Assembly: GCA_963663025.1 (NCBI GenBank)
Contig: OY760073.1
Span: 1,736,001-1,800,000 of the forward strand
Length of the DNA stretch: 64,000 nt
DNA from: JAGWBF01 sp963663025
GTDB taxonomy: Bacteria; Chloroflexota; Dehalococcoidia; Lucifugimonadales; JAGWBF01
Direction: 5' to 3'
Each line of letters starts with the position of its first letter. Position 1 is the first letter of the stretch. The notes under the pieces were generated by a model, which made no database searches, was not told where the DNA came from, and saw only the letters and a list, made by a program, of their open reading frames with translations. This document shows positions 16,797 through 24,650 of this stretch, piece after piece. Position numbers and translations under genes: made by a program.

Positions 16797-17273
16797 ATGG
16801 CACCAAAGTATGAGATAGGGCAGCGCGTGAAGGTGCTTATGCAGGTCCCCGGCGGGACCATACGCACACCCTTTTTCGTGCGCGGGAAGAAGGGTGTCAT
16901 CGTCGCCAGCCACGGTCCCGTGGGCAACCCCAGGGAACTGTCCTATGGCAACCGCAACGCGGGAAAAGTGCCCCTCTACGGCGTCTCCTTCCACATGGCC
17001 CACCTGTACGACGAAGACCCGGATATCCTGACCGACCGGGTGGTTGTCGATATATGGGAGGACTGGCTGGTCCCCAACATCCCGGAACGCACCGACACCA
17101 GGCCTATCGACAGGGAGGAGCACGGCCTCTCCTACTACGACAGGCGGATCGCCGCCCTTGGGAACTTGCTGAACGCCAAGGGTTTCATGAACATCGATGA
17201 GTCCCGGCGCTTGGTCGCCGAGCTGGACTACGAACGCCGGGGCACGGAACATCCCATGGTCAACCACGAGTAA
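16797..17273 (+). CDS. Nitrile hydratase beta-subunit-like SH3 domain protein
   Basis: A 158-residue protein. Residues 1-95 match the SH3-like C-terminal barrel of nitrile hydratase beta subunits and of thiocyanate hydrolase subunits (IGQRVKVL, RTPFFVRGKKGVI, PLYGVSF, VVVDIWEDWLVP). Residues about 110-145 (SYYDRRIAALGNLLNAKGF) instead resemble the helical N-terminus of the alpha subunit encoded next. The helical N-terminal half of a normal beta subunit (about 100 residues) is absent. It precedes the alpha-like gene by 45 nt. It probably forms a hetero-oligomer with it, shaping the metal site. Confidence 0.82.
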   Translation: MAPKYEIGQRVKVLMQVPGGTIRTPFFVRGKKGVIVASHGPVGNPRELSYGNRNAGKVPLYGVSFHMAHLYDEDPDILTDRVVVDIWEDWLVPNIPERTDTRPIDREEHGLSYYDRRIAALGNLLNAKGFMNIDESRRLVAELDYERRGTEHPMVNHE

Positions 17274-17318
17274 AGCAAGGCCAGCACTGCAGGAAACAAG
17301 AACAGGGCAGGTAACGAA

Positions 17319-17960
17319 ATGATTAACGACGAGCACGAACTCCTTCACCCCCATCTGGATGATGACTATGAGGAGACCTACTACGAGAAGCGCATAATCG
17401 CCCTGTGCAACCTGCTGATGGACAAGGGCGTCATCACCTCCGGTGAGCTGCTGGAGGTGCTCCAGGAAAACCAGGCCCTGAACCCGTCCATCGGGGCCAA
17501 GGTAGTGGCGCGGGCATGGAACGACCCGGACTTTAAGCAACGCATCCTGAGCGATGGCAAAGGCGCCCTGGCCGAGATGGGTATCACCCTCAAGCGCCTG
17601 GACGACATTGTCACCCTGGAGAACACCGACTCGGTGCACCATGTGGTGGTGTGCACCCTCTGCTCCTGCTACCCGATTCCCCTGCTCGGCCCTCCTCCCG
17701 AGTGGTACAAGAGCGAGGTGTACCGGAGCCGCGTCGTCAAGGAGCCCCGGCAGGTGCTCCGGGAGTTCGGCGTGGAAGTCCCGGCGGACGTTGAGGTGCG
17801 GGTGGTGGACTCCACTGCCGAGATCCGGTACCTGGTCCTGCCCGTGCGCCCCAGCGGCACCGAAAGCATGTCCGAAGAAGAGCTTGCCGAGCTGGTGACC
17901 CGGGACAGCATGATCGGGACGGGCTTGATCTCCGTTCACAGCGCCGCTACGGCAGACTAG
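17319..17960 (+). CDS. Nitrile hydratase/thiocyanate hydrolase alpha-type subunit, Co-type
   Basis: A 213-residue metal subunit. VVCTLCSCYP carries the three Cys ligands (112, 115, 117), and Thr at 113 is the Co-type signature (Fe-type has Ser). KVVARAWNDPDFK, PPPEWYKSEVYRSRVV and LVTRDSMIG are family motifs. The enzyme class hydrates nitriles to amides, or thiocyanate to carbonyl sulfide, on a low-spin Co(III) with oxidised Cys ligands. No activator/cobalt chaperone gene lies nearby. CaiB-type CoA-transferase, SDR and M24 genes follow on the same strand, suggesting a catabolic run. The substrate is unknown. Confidence 0.9.
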   Translation: MINDEHELLHPHLDDDYEETYYEKRIIALCNLLMDKGVITSGELLEVLQENQALNPSIGAKVVARAWNDPDFKQRILSDGKGALAEMGITLKRLDDIVTLENTDSVHHVVVCTLCSCYPIPLLGPPPEWYKSEVYRSRVVKEPRQVLREFGVEVPADVEVRVVDSTAEIRYLVLPVRPSGTESMSEEELAELVTRDSMIGTGLISVHSAATAD

Positions 17961-18139
17961 GTCTCTTTTCGAGCATACCTCACTCCCATCCGGTACAAAC
18001 GGCCTTCATTCCGCCACGCTTGTCCTTTGCCCGGAGTCTTGCCCCTTCCACCAAAATACTAGCTTCATGAGCGGCTAGGCCGCCCTTGAGCTTGTGATAA
18101 CATGTGTCCGCCAACTCATGAGTAGCTGCTGGAGGTGCT

Positions 18140-19333
18140 ATGGGAGCCTTGGATGGTGTACGGGTGCTGGACCTTACCCGGGCCTTGGCAGGGCCGTATG
18201 GCACCATGATGCTGGGAGACTACGGTGCCGATGTGGTGAAGATCGAGATACCCGGCACTGGGGACGACACCCGCGGTTGGGGCCCTCCCTACATCGGCGA
18301 CCAGAGCGCCTACTTCCTCAGCATCAACCGCAACAAGCGCAGCATCACCCTGAACCTGCGGAACCCCAAGGGCAGGGAAGTCTTTATGGAGATGGCAAAG
18401 TCCGCCGATGTGATCGTGGAAAACTTCACCCCCGGCGTGACGAGCAGACTGGGCATCGACTACGACTCGGTCAAGGCCATCAACCCAGGGATAATCTACT
18501 GCTCCATTTCCGGCTTCGGCCAGACGGGGCCGTACAGGGAGAAGCCCGCCTACGACCAGGTGATGCAGGGACTGGGAGGCATCATGAGCCTGACGGGAGA
18601 GCCCGACGGCTCGCCGGTCAAGATGGGGGTCGCCTTGACGGACATAGGGGCCGGCATGATGGGCGCATACGGCATCCTGGGCGCGCTATACCACCGGGAG
18701 TCCAAAGGCGGGGGAGAGGGTCAGCACATCGATGTGTCTATGCTCGACCTCCAGGTGGCTTGGCTCACTTACATGGGGGGCTACTACTTCGCCACAGGCA
18801 CGAACCCCAAGAAAGTGGGGGCTGCCCACCCCACACTGGTGCCCTACCAAGCCTTCATGTGCCAGGACGGCAAGTACATCAACGTAGCCGTGGGGTCTGA
18901 GCGTCTGTGGCAGCGTTTCTGTGCGGCCATGGGCCGGGAGGATCTGCAGGAAGACCCCGATTATAAGGATAATGGCGACCGGGTACGGAACCGCTCCAAG
19001 CTGGTGCCCTTGCTCCAGGAAGAGTTCTTGAAGAAGCCCACGACAGAATGGGTGGCCCAGATCGAGGCGGGCGGAGTCCCCTGCGGGCCCATCAACGAGC
19101 TAAGCGATGTGTTCGCCGACCCCCAGGTGCTCGACCGCAACATGTTGCTGGAGGTTGCCCACCCGACTCTGGGCACAATCAAGCAGGCCGGGATCCCCAT
19201 AAAGTACTCCCGCACCGAGGGCGAGATCAGGCTGCCTCCGCCCCTGCTGGGTGAGCACACCAGGGAACTGCTGACCGAGCTGGGGTACACCGACGACCAG
19301 CTAAAGGACCTGGCAGATTCGGAAGCAATCTGA
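18140..19333 (+). CDS. CaiB/BaiF family III CoA-transferase
   Basis: A 397-residue class III CoA-transferase. The N-terminal LDGVRVLDLTRALAGPYGTM, the YCSISGFGQTGPY motif and the catalytic Asp in ALTDIGAG (about 168) are present, as are the C-terminal GVPCGPINELSDVFADPQV and LPPPLLGEHT. It moves CoA between organic acids through mixed anhydride and thioester intermediates. The substrate cannot be read. GGAGGTGCT precedes the ATG. The 179-nt spacer before it contains a minus frame ending at 17980 with no recognised domain. Confidence 0.93.
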   Translation: MGALDGVRVLDLTRALAGPYGTMMLGDYGADVVKIEIPGTGDDTRGWGPPYIGDQSAYFLSINRNKRSITLNLRNPKGREVFMEMAKSADVIVENFTPGVTSRLGIDYDSVKAINPGIIYCSISGFGQTGPYREKPAYDQVMQGLGGIMSLTGEPDGSPVKMGVALTDIGAGMMGAYGILGALYHRESKGGGEGQHIDVSMLDLQVAWLTYMGGYYFATGTNPKKVGAAHPTLVPYQAFMCQDGKYINVAVGSERLWQRFCAAMGREDLQEDPDYKDNGDRVRNRSKLVPLLQEEFLKKPTTEWVAQIEAGGVPCGPINELSDVFADPQVLDRNMLLEVAHPTLGTIKQAGIPIKYSRTEGEIRLPPPLLGEHTRELLTELGYTDDQLKDLADSEAI

Positions 19334-19414
19334 TTCCTGTGCAAATGCACTTGCTATTCGGGTCGATGATGCTATCATTTCTCTGACCTAGGGGCGCCGG
19401 GAGGACAAAGGGCT

Positions 19415-20212
19415 ATGGAGTTGGGTCTCAGGGATCGGGTTGCGTTCGTCGGGGGGTCCAGCAAAGGCATGAGCCATGCTGTGGCCCTTGCCTTTGCCAG
19501 GGAGGGCGCCAGCGTCACCATATGTGCTAGCGACGAAGCTCTCCTTCGTAAATCCGAGTTGGAGATAGCCCGTACCAGCTCCCAGCACCATGTGCTGGCT
19601 ATCCCCGCCGACCTTTCCCGCCCCGACGACATCCGGCGGGCTATCCGCGGCACCTTCAACCGGTTCGGTAGGCTGGACATAGTTGTCTGTAACATCGCCG
19701 GACCCAACTCTGACAATGGCCTGCTGGATGTGAACGACGAGGAGTGGGAAGAGGATGTGCAGCAGCACTTCCTAAACGTGGTCAGGCTGAGCCGCGAGGT
19801 AGTCCCATACATGAAACAGCAGCGATGGGGACGCATCATAATCCGCCTTCCATCCCTGTCGCCCCATCCAGTCCGGGGTTCCCAGGCTTTCGAGTCCACG
19901 CGGATGGCTGTTTACGGCTACGCCAAACAGCTATCCGAAGAGCTGGCGCCGTTCAATATCACCGTGAACAATGTGCTGCCGGGGGCCATCATGACCGAGC
20001 GCTTGTCGTCGGAGTATGAGGCCCGGGCGCTTGAGAAGAACCAGATGCCCGAGGAGGTAGCCTCCCACGCCGCCAAGGCTATCCCCATGGGGAGACTGGG
20101 AACAGCTGAAGAAGTTGGAGACCTGGTCGCCTTCCTGGCATCGGAGAGGGCTGGCTTCATTACGGGCGCCAGCATTCCCCTGGATGGGGGCTTGGTAAAC
20201 ACCCACTCTTAG
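19415..20212 (+). CDS. SDR family protein with substituted catalytic residues
   Basis: A 265-residue Rossmann-fold short-chain dehydrogenase/reductase homologue. VCNIAG (91-96) matches NNAG, and NITVNNVLPG and the C-terminal GFITGASIPLDGG align well. Anchoring on these motifs places F159-E-S-T-R163 where SDRs have catalytic YxxxK, so Tyr becomes Phe and Lys becomes Arg. The coenzyme loop GGSSKGMS lacks the last Gly of GxxxGxG. A nearby YGYAK is out of register. It may be a pseudo-enzyme or bind another ligand. It lies between the CaiB gene and an M24 peptidase. Confidence 0.88.
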   Translation: MELGLRDRVAFVGGSSKGMSHAVALAFAREGASVTICASDEALLRKSELEIARTSSQHHVLAIPADLSRPDDIRRAIRGTFNRFGRLDIVVCNIAGPNSDNGLLDVNDEEWEEDVQQHFLNVVRLSREVVPYMKQQRWGRIIIRLPSLSPHPVRGSQAFESTRMAVYGYAKQLSEELAPFNITVNNVLPGAIMTERLSSEYEARALEKNQMPEEVASHAAKAIPMGRLGTAEEVGDLVAFLASERAGFITGASIPLDGGLVNTHS

Positions 20213-20260
20213 CCCCGGTCCCATACCGCCAACCCACCTCACCATCTACAGGAACGCCTT

Positions 20261-21448
20261 ATGTCTGTTCATGAACTCCTGCCGGTAGTCCAGAGCTATC
20301 TTCACGATACAGCCGACCCGAAGATCGATGCTTGGCTGGTTCACGACTACCACGGTTCCAATCCAGCATTCCGAAAAGTGATCGGAGCGGGTATCGGGAT
20401 GATCACCCGACCCGCCTACCTCCACTTACCCTCCTCAGGTCAGCCCACAATTCTTTGCCACCATGTCGATGCAGGCAAGTTCGATGGCCTGGACATCCCC
20501 CTGGCGGTGTATCGCAGCCGTCGATCGATGGTCGAGGAGCTAGGCAAGATCCTCTCGTCAGGCTCGGTTGTAGCCATGGAGTACTCACCCCTGGGCACCC
20601 TCCCCAGGGCTTCCAAGGTGGATGCGGGAACCGTGGAACTGGTGCGCAGCCTGGGTGCCTGGGTAGAATCGTCCGCCGACCTTGTCCAGTACGCCACCCA
20701 GAGGTGGACGGAGCCCCAGTTGGCTTCCCACAAGAGAGCGGCTGCCAAGATCCATGCCATCGTGATGGATGCCTTTCGGTACATCGGGCAGAACCTTGCC
20801 GATGGCCCCACCGAGTTCCAGGTGGCGGAGTTCATTCGCCGAAGGTTCGCAGAGGAAGGTCTCGTCACCGCCGACGGTCCCATCGTCGCCACCAACGAGC
20901 ACGCCGGCGACCCCCACTACGAGCCCTTGGAGCACAGGAGCAGGCCCATCGCCAGCAACGACTGGGTGCTCATCGACCTGTGGGCCAAGGAAGATGCCGT
21001 GGACAGCATGTACGCCGACATCACCTGGGTGGCCTACGTGGGAGACGCCGTCGGTGAGGAGCATCGCAGGGTGTTCGACATAGTTGCGGGCGCCAGGGAT
21101 GAGGCCCTCAGGTTTCTAGCCTCAGAGGTGCGGGCCGGCAGGTATCCCCAAGGATTCCAAGCCGACCAAGCGGCCCGCCGGTACATCGACGACAGGGGCT
21201 ATGGAGAGTACTTCACCCACCGTCTGGGCCACAGCATCAGCCATGAAGTGCATGGAGATGCGGTGAACCTAGACGGATTCGAAACCGAGGACACCCGGCG
21301 GATTGTCCCGGGCATCTGTTTCAGCGTAGAGCCCGGGATCTACCTGCCCGAGTTTGGCGTTCGCTCGGAGATCGATGTGTACATGTCGGAAGATGGCCCC
21401 CAGCCGACCACCGAAATCCAGCAGGAAGTGGTGCTGATCAAACCCTAG
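20261..21448 (+). CDS. M24 family metallopeptidase (Xaa-Pro peptidase-like)
   Basis: A 395-residue pita-bread-fold protein. The N-terminal creatinase-like domain (about 1-150) is followed by the catalytic domain with DLWAKED and MYADITW as metal Asp sites, GHSISHEVHGD for the His, CFSVEPGIYLPEFGVRSEID for Glu, and a final Glu near QQEVV. It would hydrolyse an N-terminal Xaa-Pro bond or a related amide (creatinase-type). It is the last gene of the plus-strand run, and its end overlaps the convergent TldE gene by 4 nt. Confidence 0.9.
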   Translation: MSVHELLPVVQSYLHDTADPKIDAWLVHDYHGSNPAFRKVIGAGIGMITRPAYLHLPSSGQPTILCHHVDAGKFDGLDIPLAVYRSRRSMVEELGKILSSGSVVAMEYSPLGTLPRASKVDAGTVELVRSLGAWVESSADLVQYATQRWTEPQLASHKRAAAKIHAIVMDAFRYIGQNLADGPTEFQVAEFIRRRFAEEGLVTADGPIVATNEHAGDPHYEPLEHRSRPIASNDWVLIDLWAKEDAVDSMYADITWVAYVGDAVGEEHRRVFDIVAGARDEALRFLASEVRAGRYPQGFQADQAARRYIDDRGYGEYFTHRLGHSISHEVHGDAVNLDGFETEDTRRIVPGICFSVEPGIYLPEFGVRSEIDVYMSEDGPQPTTEIQQEVVLIKP

Positions 21449-23010
21449 AAGACGTCTTCCATGTACCCGGCGATCTCATCCAGGCGAAATCCATCGACCG
21501 CCACCTCCGGCGCCCACGTCACCTGGTCCGACGACCACCGCACCGTCCCTCTGCGCTCCGAGCCCACAGCCAGGATGTTGTTCAGGACGTTGTGGATGTT
21601 CTCGTTCATCCGCAGGGTGTTGGGCTTGATGGGCGCTGCTATCCTGCCATCCTTGATGATGTAGGAGTCGCCTACAATGGTGCCGCTGAAGTCTCCGGCC
21701 GCGATCCCGTTCACGGGGTAGGTATACCAGATGCGCCCGATGTATATCCCATCGCCGACCTCGCGCAGCACCTCCTCCGAGGTCCGGGGCGTCTTGCCTT
21801 CGATCACCAAGTTGGTGGGGGTTATCGACGGCATGGCATCGAAATTCCTGCCCCCTCCCCGGCCAGTGCGAAAGCCGTTGCGGGCAGCAATGGCGTCGGC
21901 GTGGCCCGCCGGGTCTACTCCCAGCTTTTCGGCACCCTTGAGATCGCGGAGCATCCTCTGCTGCTCGTAGTAGTTGGACAGGAACCCGACCAGCACACCA
22001 TACCTGATCAGGTCAGTCCTGCCCGTCGGGACACCCTCGTCGGTGACGGCCCTGCTGGCGGCCAGCCCCGGCATGGAGCCGTCGTCGTACAAGTACAGCT
22101 CCTCGGACGCCACCTTCTGGCCTACCTTGCCCATGAAGGTGGACGCCCCGGCGTAGACAACGTCGAGCTGGAGGCTGGGCATCAGCACCCACTCCAGTAT
22201 CTCGGTGACGGCCTGGGGCCCCAGCACAACCCTGTATGCACCGCTCTCCGCCCTCTGGCCTCCCATGGTAGCGATGGCTGAACGGGCGGCATCCCGGCCA
22301 GGTTGGCCCGAGTAGTCGGCCAGGTGGCTGCTGACGTGCCAGCCGGTGCCCTTGGCATGTTCATCCTCCAGCATGCCGGTGACGAAGGTCATAAGCATGG
22401 TGGACTCGTCGGTCTGTACCTTGGGCATGTGAGTGGAGGCGATGGCGATGCGCTCCTGGAGCATCACAACATCCCCTCCCAGGATAAGGCCGATGTCCTT
22501 GACGCCCTGAGGGGAAGCGGCTGCGTTCAGCAGCTCTTCGGAGCTGGTGAAGATTTCCAGGGCGCGTTCGACGGTCTCCCAGCCCACCTCCAGCATTCTG
22601 CCGTTGCCGATGCGCATGATTGCCGGATCGTGATAGCGCCGAAGGGCCGGTTTGTGACCAGACGAATGGGGCAGGGACACGTAGTCCGGGTCGAGCACAG
22701 CACCCTTGCGGGCTTTGTCCAGCGCCTTGCGCACCCCTTCCAGGCTCAGGTCGGTTGGTTCGCTTCCGAAACCGGTCTTCACACCTTCAGGAAAGTTGAA
22801 AGCAACCCGCAGGCCCAGCCCGTAGGACTCCACAGACTTGGGCTCCTCAACGCCATTGCTAGGGATTCGGGAGGTGTAGTTGAGCCTGAGGGTCAGGTTG
22901 GCGTTTGCGGAAACAAACACCTCGGCCTCGGTGATATCGGGCTGGGTGTTCAGGTAGGCCAAAGCATCTCGGGCCAACCCTTTCAACCGACTAAGGGGTT
23001 GGATGGACAT
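21445..23010 (-). CDS. TldE/PmbA-like subunit of a TldD/TldE protease
   Basis: A 521-residue protein of the TldD/PmbA superfamily. The C-terminal region includes FDAMPSITPTNLVIEGKT and GIYIGRIWYTYPVNGIAAGDFSGTI typical of the E-type partner (each shown only in part). It lacks the HExxxH zinc motif, as TldE does. In E. coli the heterodimer degrades unfolded peptides and matures modified peptides such as microcins. It follows TldD on the same strand (71-nt gap). No peptide-precursor gene is recognisable nearby. Confidence 0.85.
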   Translation of the reverse strand: MSIQPLSRLKGLARDALAYLNTQPDITEAEVFVSANANLTLRLNYTSRIPSNGVEEPKSVESYGLGLRVAFNFPEGVKTGFGSEPTDLSLEGVRKALDKARKGAVLDPDYVSLPHSSGHKPALRRYHDPAIMRIGNGRMLEVGWETVERALEIFTSSEELLNAAASPQGVKDIGLILGGDVVMLQERIAIASTHMPKVQTDESTMLMTFVTGMLEDEHAKGTGWHVSSHLADYSGQPGRDAARSAIATMGGQRAESGAYRVVLGPQAVTEILEWVLMPSLQLDVVYAGASTFMGKVGQKVASEELYLYDDGSMPGLAASRAVTDEGVPTGRTDLIRYGVLVGFLSNYYEQQRMLRDLKGAEKLGVDPAGHADAIAARNGFRTGRGGGRNFDAMPSITPTNLVIEGKTPRTSEEVLREVGDGIYIGRIWYTYPVNGIAAGDFSGTIVGDSYIIKDGRIAAPIKPNTLRMNENIHNVLNNILAVGSERRGTVRWSSDQVTWAPEVAVDGFRLDEIAGYMEDVF

Positions 23011-23081
23011 CGCCCGGTCTCCTGTCGATAGGTTTATCTATTGCGTGGGCACGCGCTGAGTGATTCATGTCCAAGTCGAGG

Positions 23082-24650
23082 CTATCCGCGTCCCGTGAGC
23101 TTGGCCACGCCCCGCATAGTAGGGCCTCCGTTGCTCATGCGCTTGGCCTGCATCGGTTGGCCCTTGCCGCAATTCGGAATGGGGTACATCCGGAAGTCGC
23201 TGCCCACTGCATCTATGCTCATGAAATAGTCCCGGGAATCGGAGGTTATGCCTCCGTCCCGGTAGAGCTGCCCAAGCTGCCCGTTCTTGATCTCGTACAC
23301 CTTTACGGCGGTTATGCGGAAATTTTCCCTGGCTTCCGCCACCGACGGCACCCGGTGGCCCGAAACGAAGTAACCATCCTCCACCTCACCAATGATGGAC
23401 TGAGGGGCCTGCTCTCCGGCCTCGAACACGGTGTTGGTCATCCGGATCAAGGGAATCAGGTTAGCCTCCGTCGCTCTGGCCGACCCGTTGGGCGGCACCC
23501 CCAGGATGGCCGCCGTCTGGCGATTGTTCAGAAACTCCTCGAAGGTGCCGTTACGGATATGGTAAGCCCTGCGCGCGGGCGTGCCATCATGGTCGTACTT
23601 GAAGGAGCCAAACCCTTCCATGGTGGGGTCCGAGTAGGCGCTGACCAGCGGAGAAGCAACCTGCTTTCCCATCTGGTTGTCCAGCATGTCCCTGAAGAAC
23701 CAGCTGCGCCCAGCGTAGGAGGTCTCGTACTTCAAGGCCCGGTCCAGCTCCGACGGATGGCCTACGACCTCGTGCACCAGGAGGGTGTTGAAGTGAGGGT
23801 CGGTGACTACAATGCACTCCTTCTCCGGGGCCTTGAGCGGCGGGGCATTGGCAACCTCTACAGCATCGGTCGCAAGGTTGCGGCAGAAGCCTTCGAAATC
23901 AGGCAGGGTGATGGTCCCGTTGTCGTACCCCTGGGTGAGAATCTCCCACCCTCGCTGGTGTCCGGTGAAATCGTAAATCTCCAGGGTGCCGTGTTCGCTG
24001 TTGCAAATGGCGATGACGAACCCCTCGGTCTGGGCGAATGTCTGGTCGATGATGGAGCCTTCGGAGCTACAGAACAGCTCCCTCAGCAGAAAGGTGCTGG
24101 CGGAGGTGGCCGAGTAAACAATCTGGTCGCCGGACCCCTGGGCCGCCCTGCACGAGTCCACAGCCATCCTGACCGTCTCTTCCAGGGAGACCCCCCGCGG
24201 GTCCTGTTCGTAGGTGGCGGCTACCGAATCTTCCACGATGGCCACGGGGGCGAGCCGAGTATCATAGAGAGAGTCGCCCAAGCTGCCGAAACGTCCGCGG
24301 GCCCGGACCTTCATCCGGGCGTTGGACATCGCCCTCTGGTGGGCCTCCTTGATGCCTTCCATAACAACCGAGGCGACGTTATCCACATCGGCGTTGCCCA
24401 GAAGCCGGCCGTAGTACCCGGGGGCGCTGGCCCTGGCCCCGGCGATAACCCGCACCCCGAAGTCCAAGGTGTAGTCCTCGGCGCTCATCTTTTCAACGCC
24501 GTTCTCGGCGGCGGCGCCCTTTTCTTCCTTCACCTGCATCCGGACGTCGCAATAGCGCAGGTTTGCCAGCTTCCTGGCATCTTCCGTAACCAGGGCGCCT
24601 ATCCGGGACCGCACCTTCTCAAGGAACTCTATGTCCACGGTCCCGGGCAT
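23082..24650 (-). CDS. tldD: TldD-like zinc metalloprotease subunit
   Basis: A 522-residue TldD-type protein. LLVHEVVGHPSELDRA provides the HExxxH zinc-binding helix, and the C-terminal GSDFRMYPIPNCGKGQPMQ with NGGPTMRG is where the third ligand lies in TldD. It would form the catalytic half of a barrel-shaped heterodimer with the adjacent TldE. Its ATG overlaps the ilvD stop (TAATG), so it is translationally coupled to a branched-chain amino-acid gene, a juxtaposition with no obvious functional reason. Confidence 0.88.
   Translation of the reverse strand: MPGTVDIEFLEKVRSRIGALVTEDARKLANLRYCDVRMQVKEEKGAAAENGVEKMSAEDYTLDFGVRVIAGARASAPGYYGRLLGNADVDNVASVVMEGIKEAHQRAMSNARMKVRARGRFGSLGDSLYDTRLAPVAIVEDSVAATYEQDPRGVSLEETVRMAVDSCRAAQGSGDQIVYSATSASTFLLRELFCSSEGSIIDQTFAQTEGFVIAICNSEHGTLEIYDFTGHQRGWEILTQGYDNGTITLPDFEGFCRNLATDAVEVANAPPLKAPEKECIVVTDPHFNTLLVHEVVGHPSELDRALKYETSYAGRSWFFRDMLDNQMGKQVASPLVSAYSDPTMEGFGSFKYDHDGTPARRAYHIRNGTFEEFLNNRQTAAILGVPPNGSARATEANLIPLIRMTNTVFEAGEQAPQSIIGEVEDGYFVSGHRVPSVAEARENFRITAVKVYEIKNGQLGQLYRDGGITSDSRDYFMSIDAVGSDFRMYPIPNCGKGQPMQAKRMSNGGPTMRGVAKLTGRG

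Noticed and set aside
16453..16818. A 121-codon plus frame over the repeat region
   Set aside because: It reads through inverted repeats, has no domain or ribosome-binding site, and overlaps the start of the nitrile-hydratase-like gene.
19910..19930. YGYAK as the SDR catalytic YxxxK
   Set aside because: It lies eight residues out of register when aligned on the downstream NITVNNVLPG motif.
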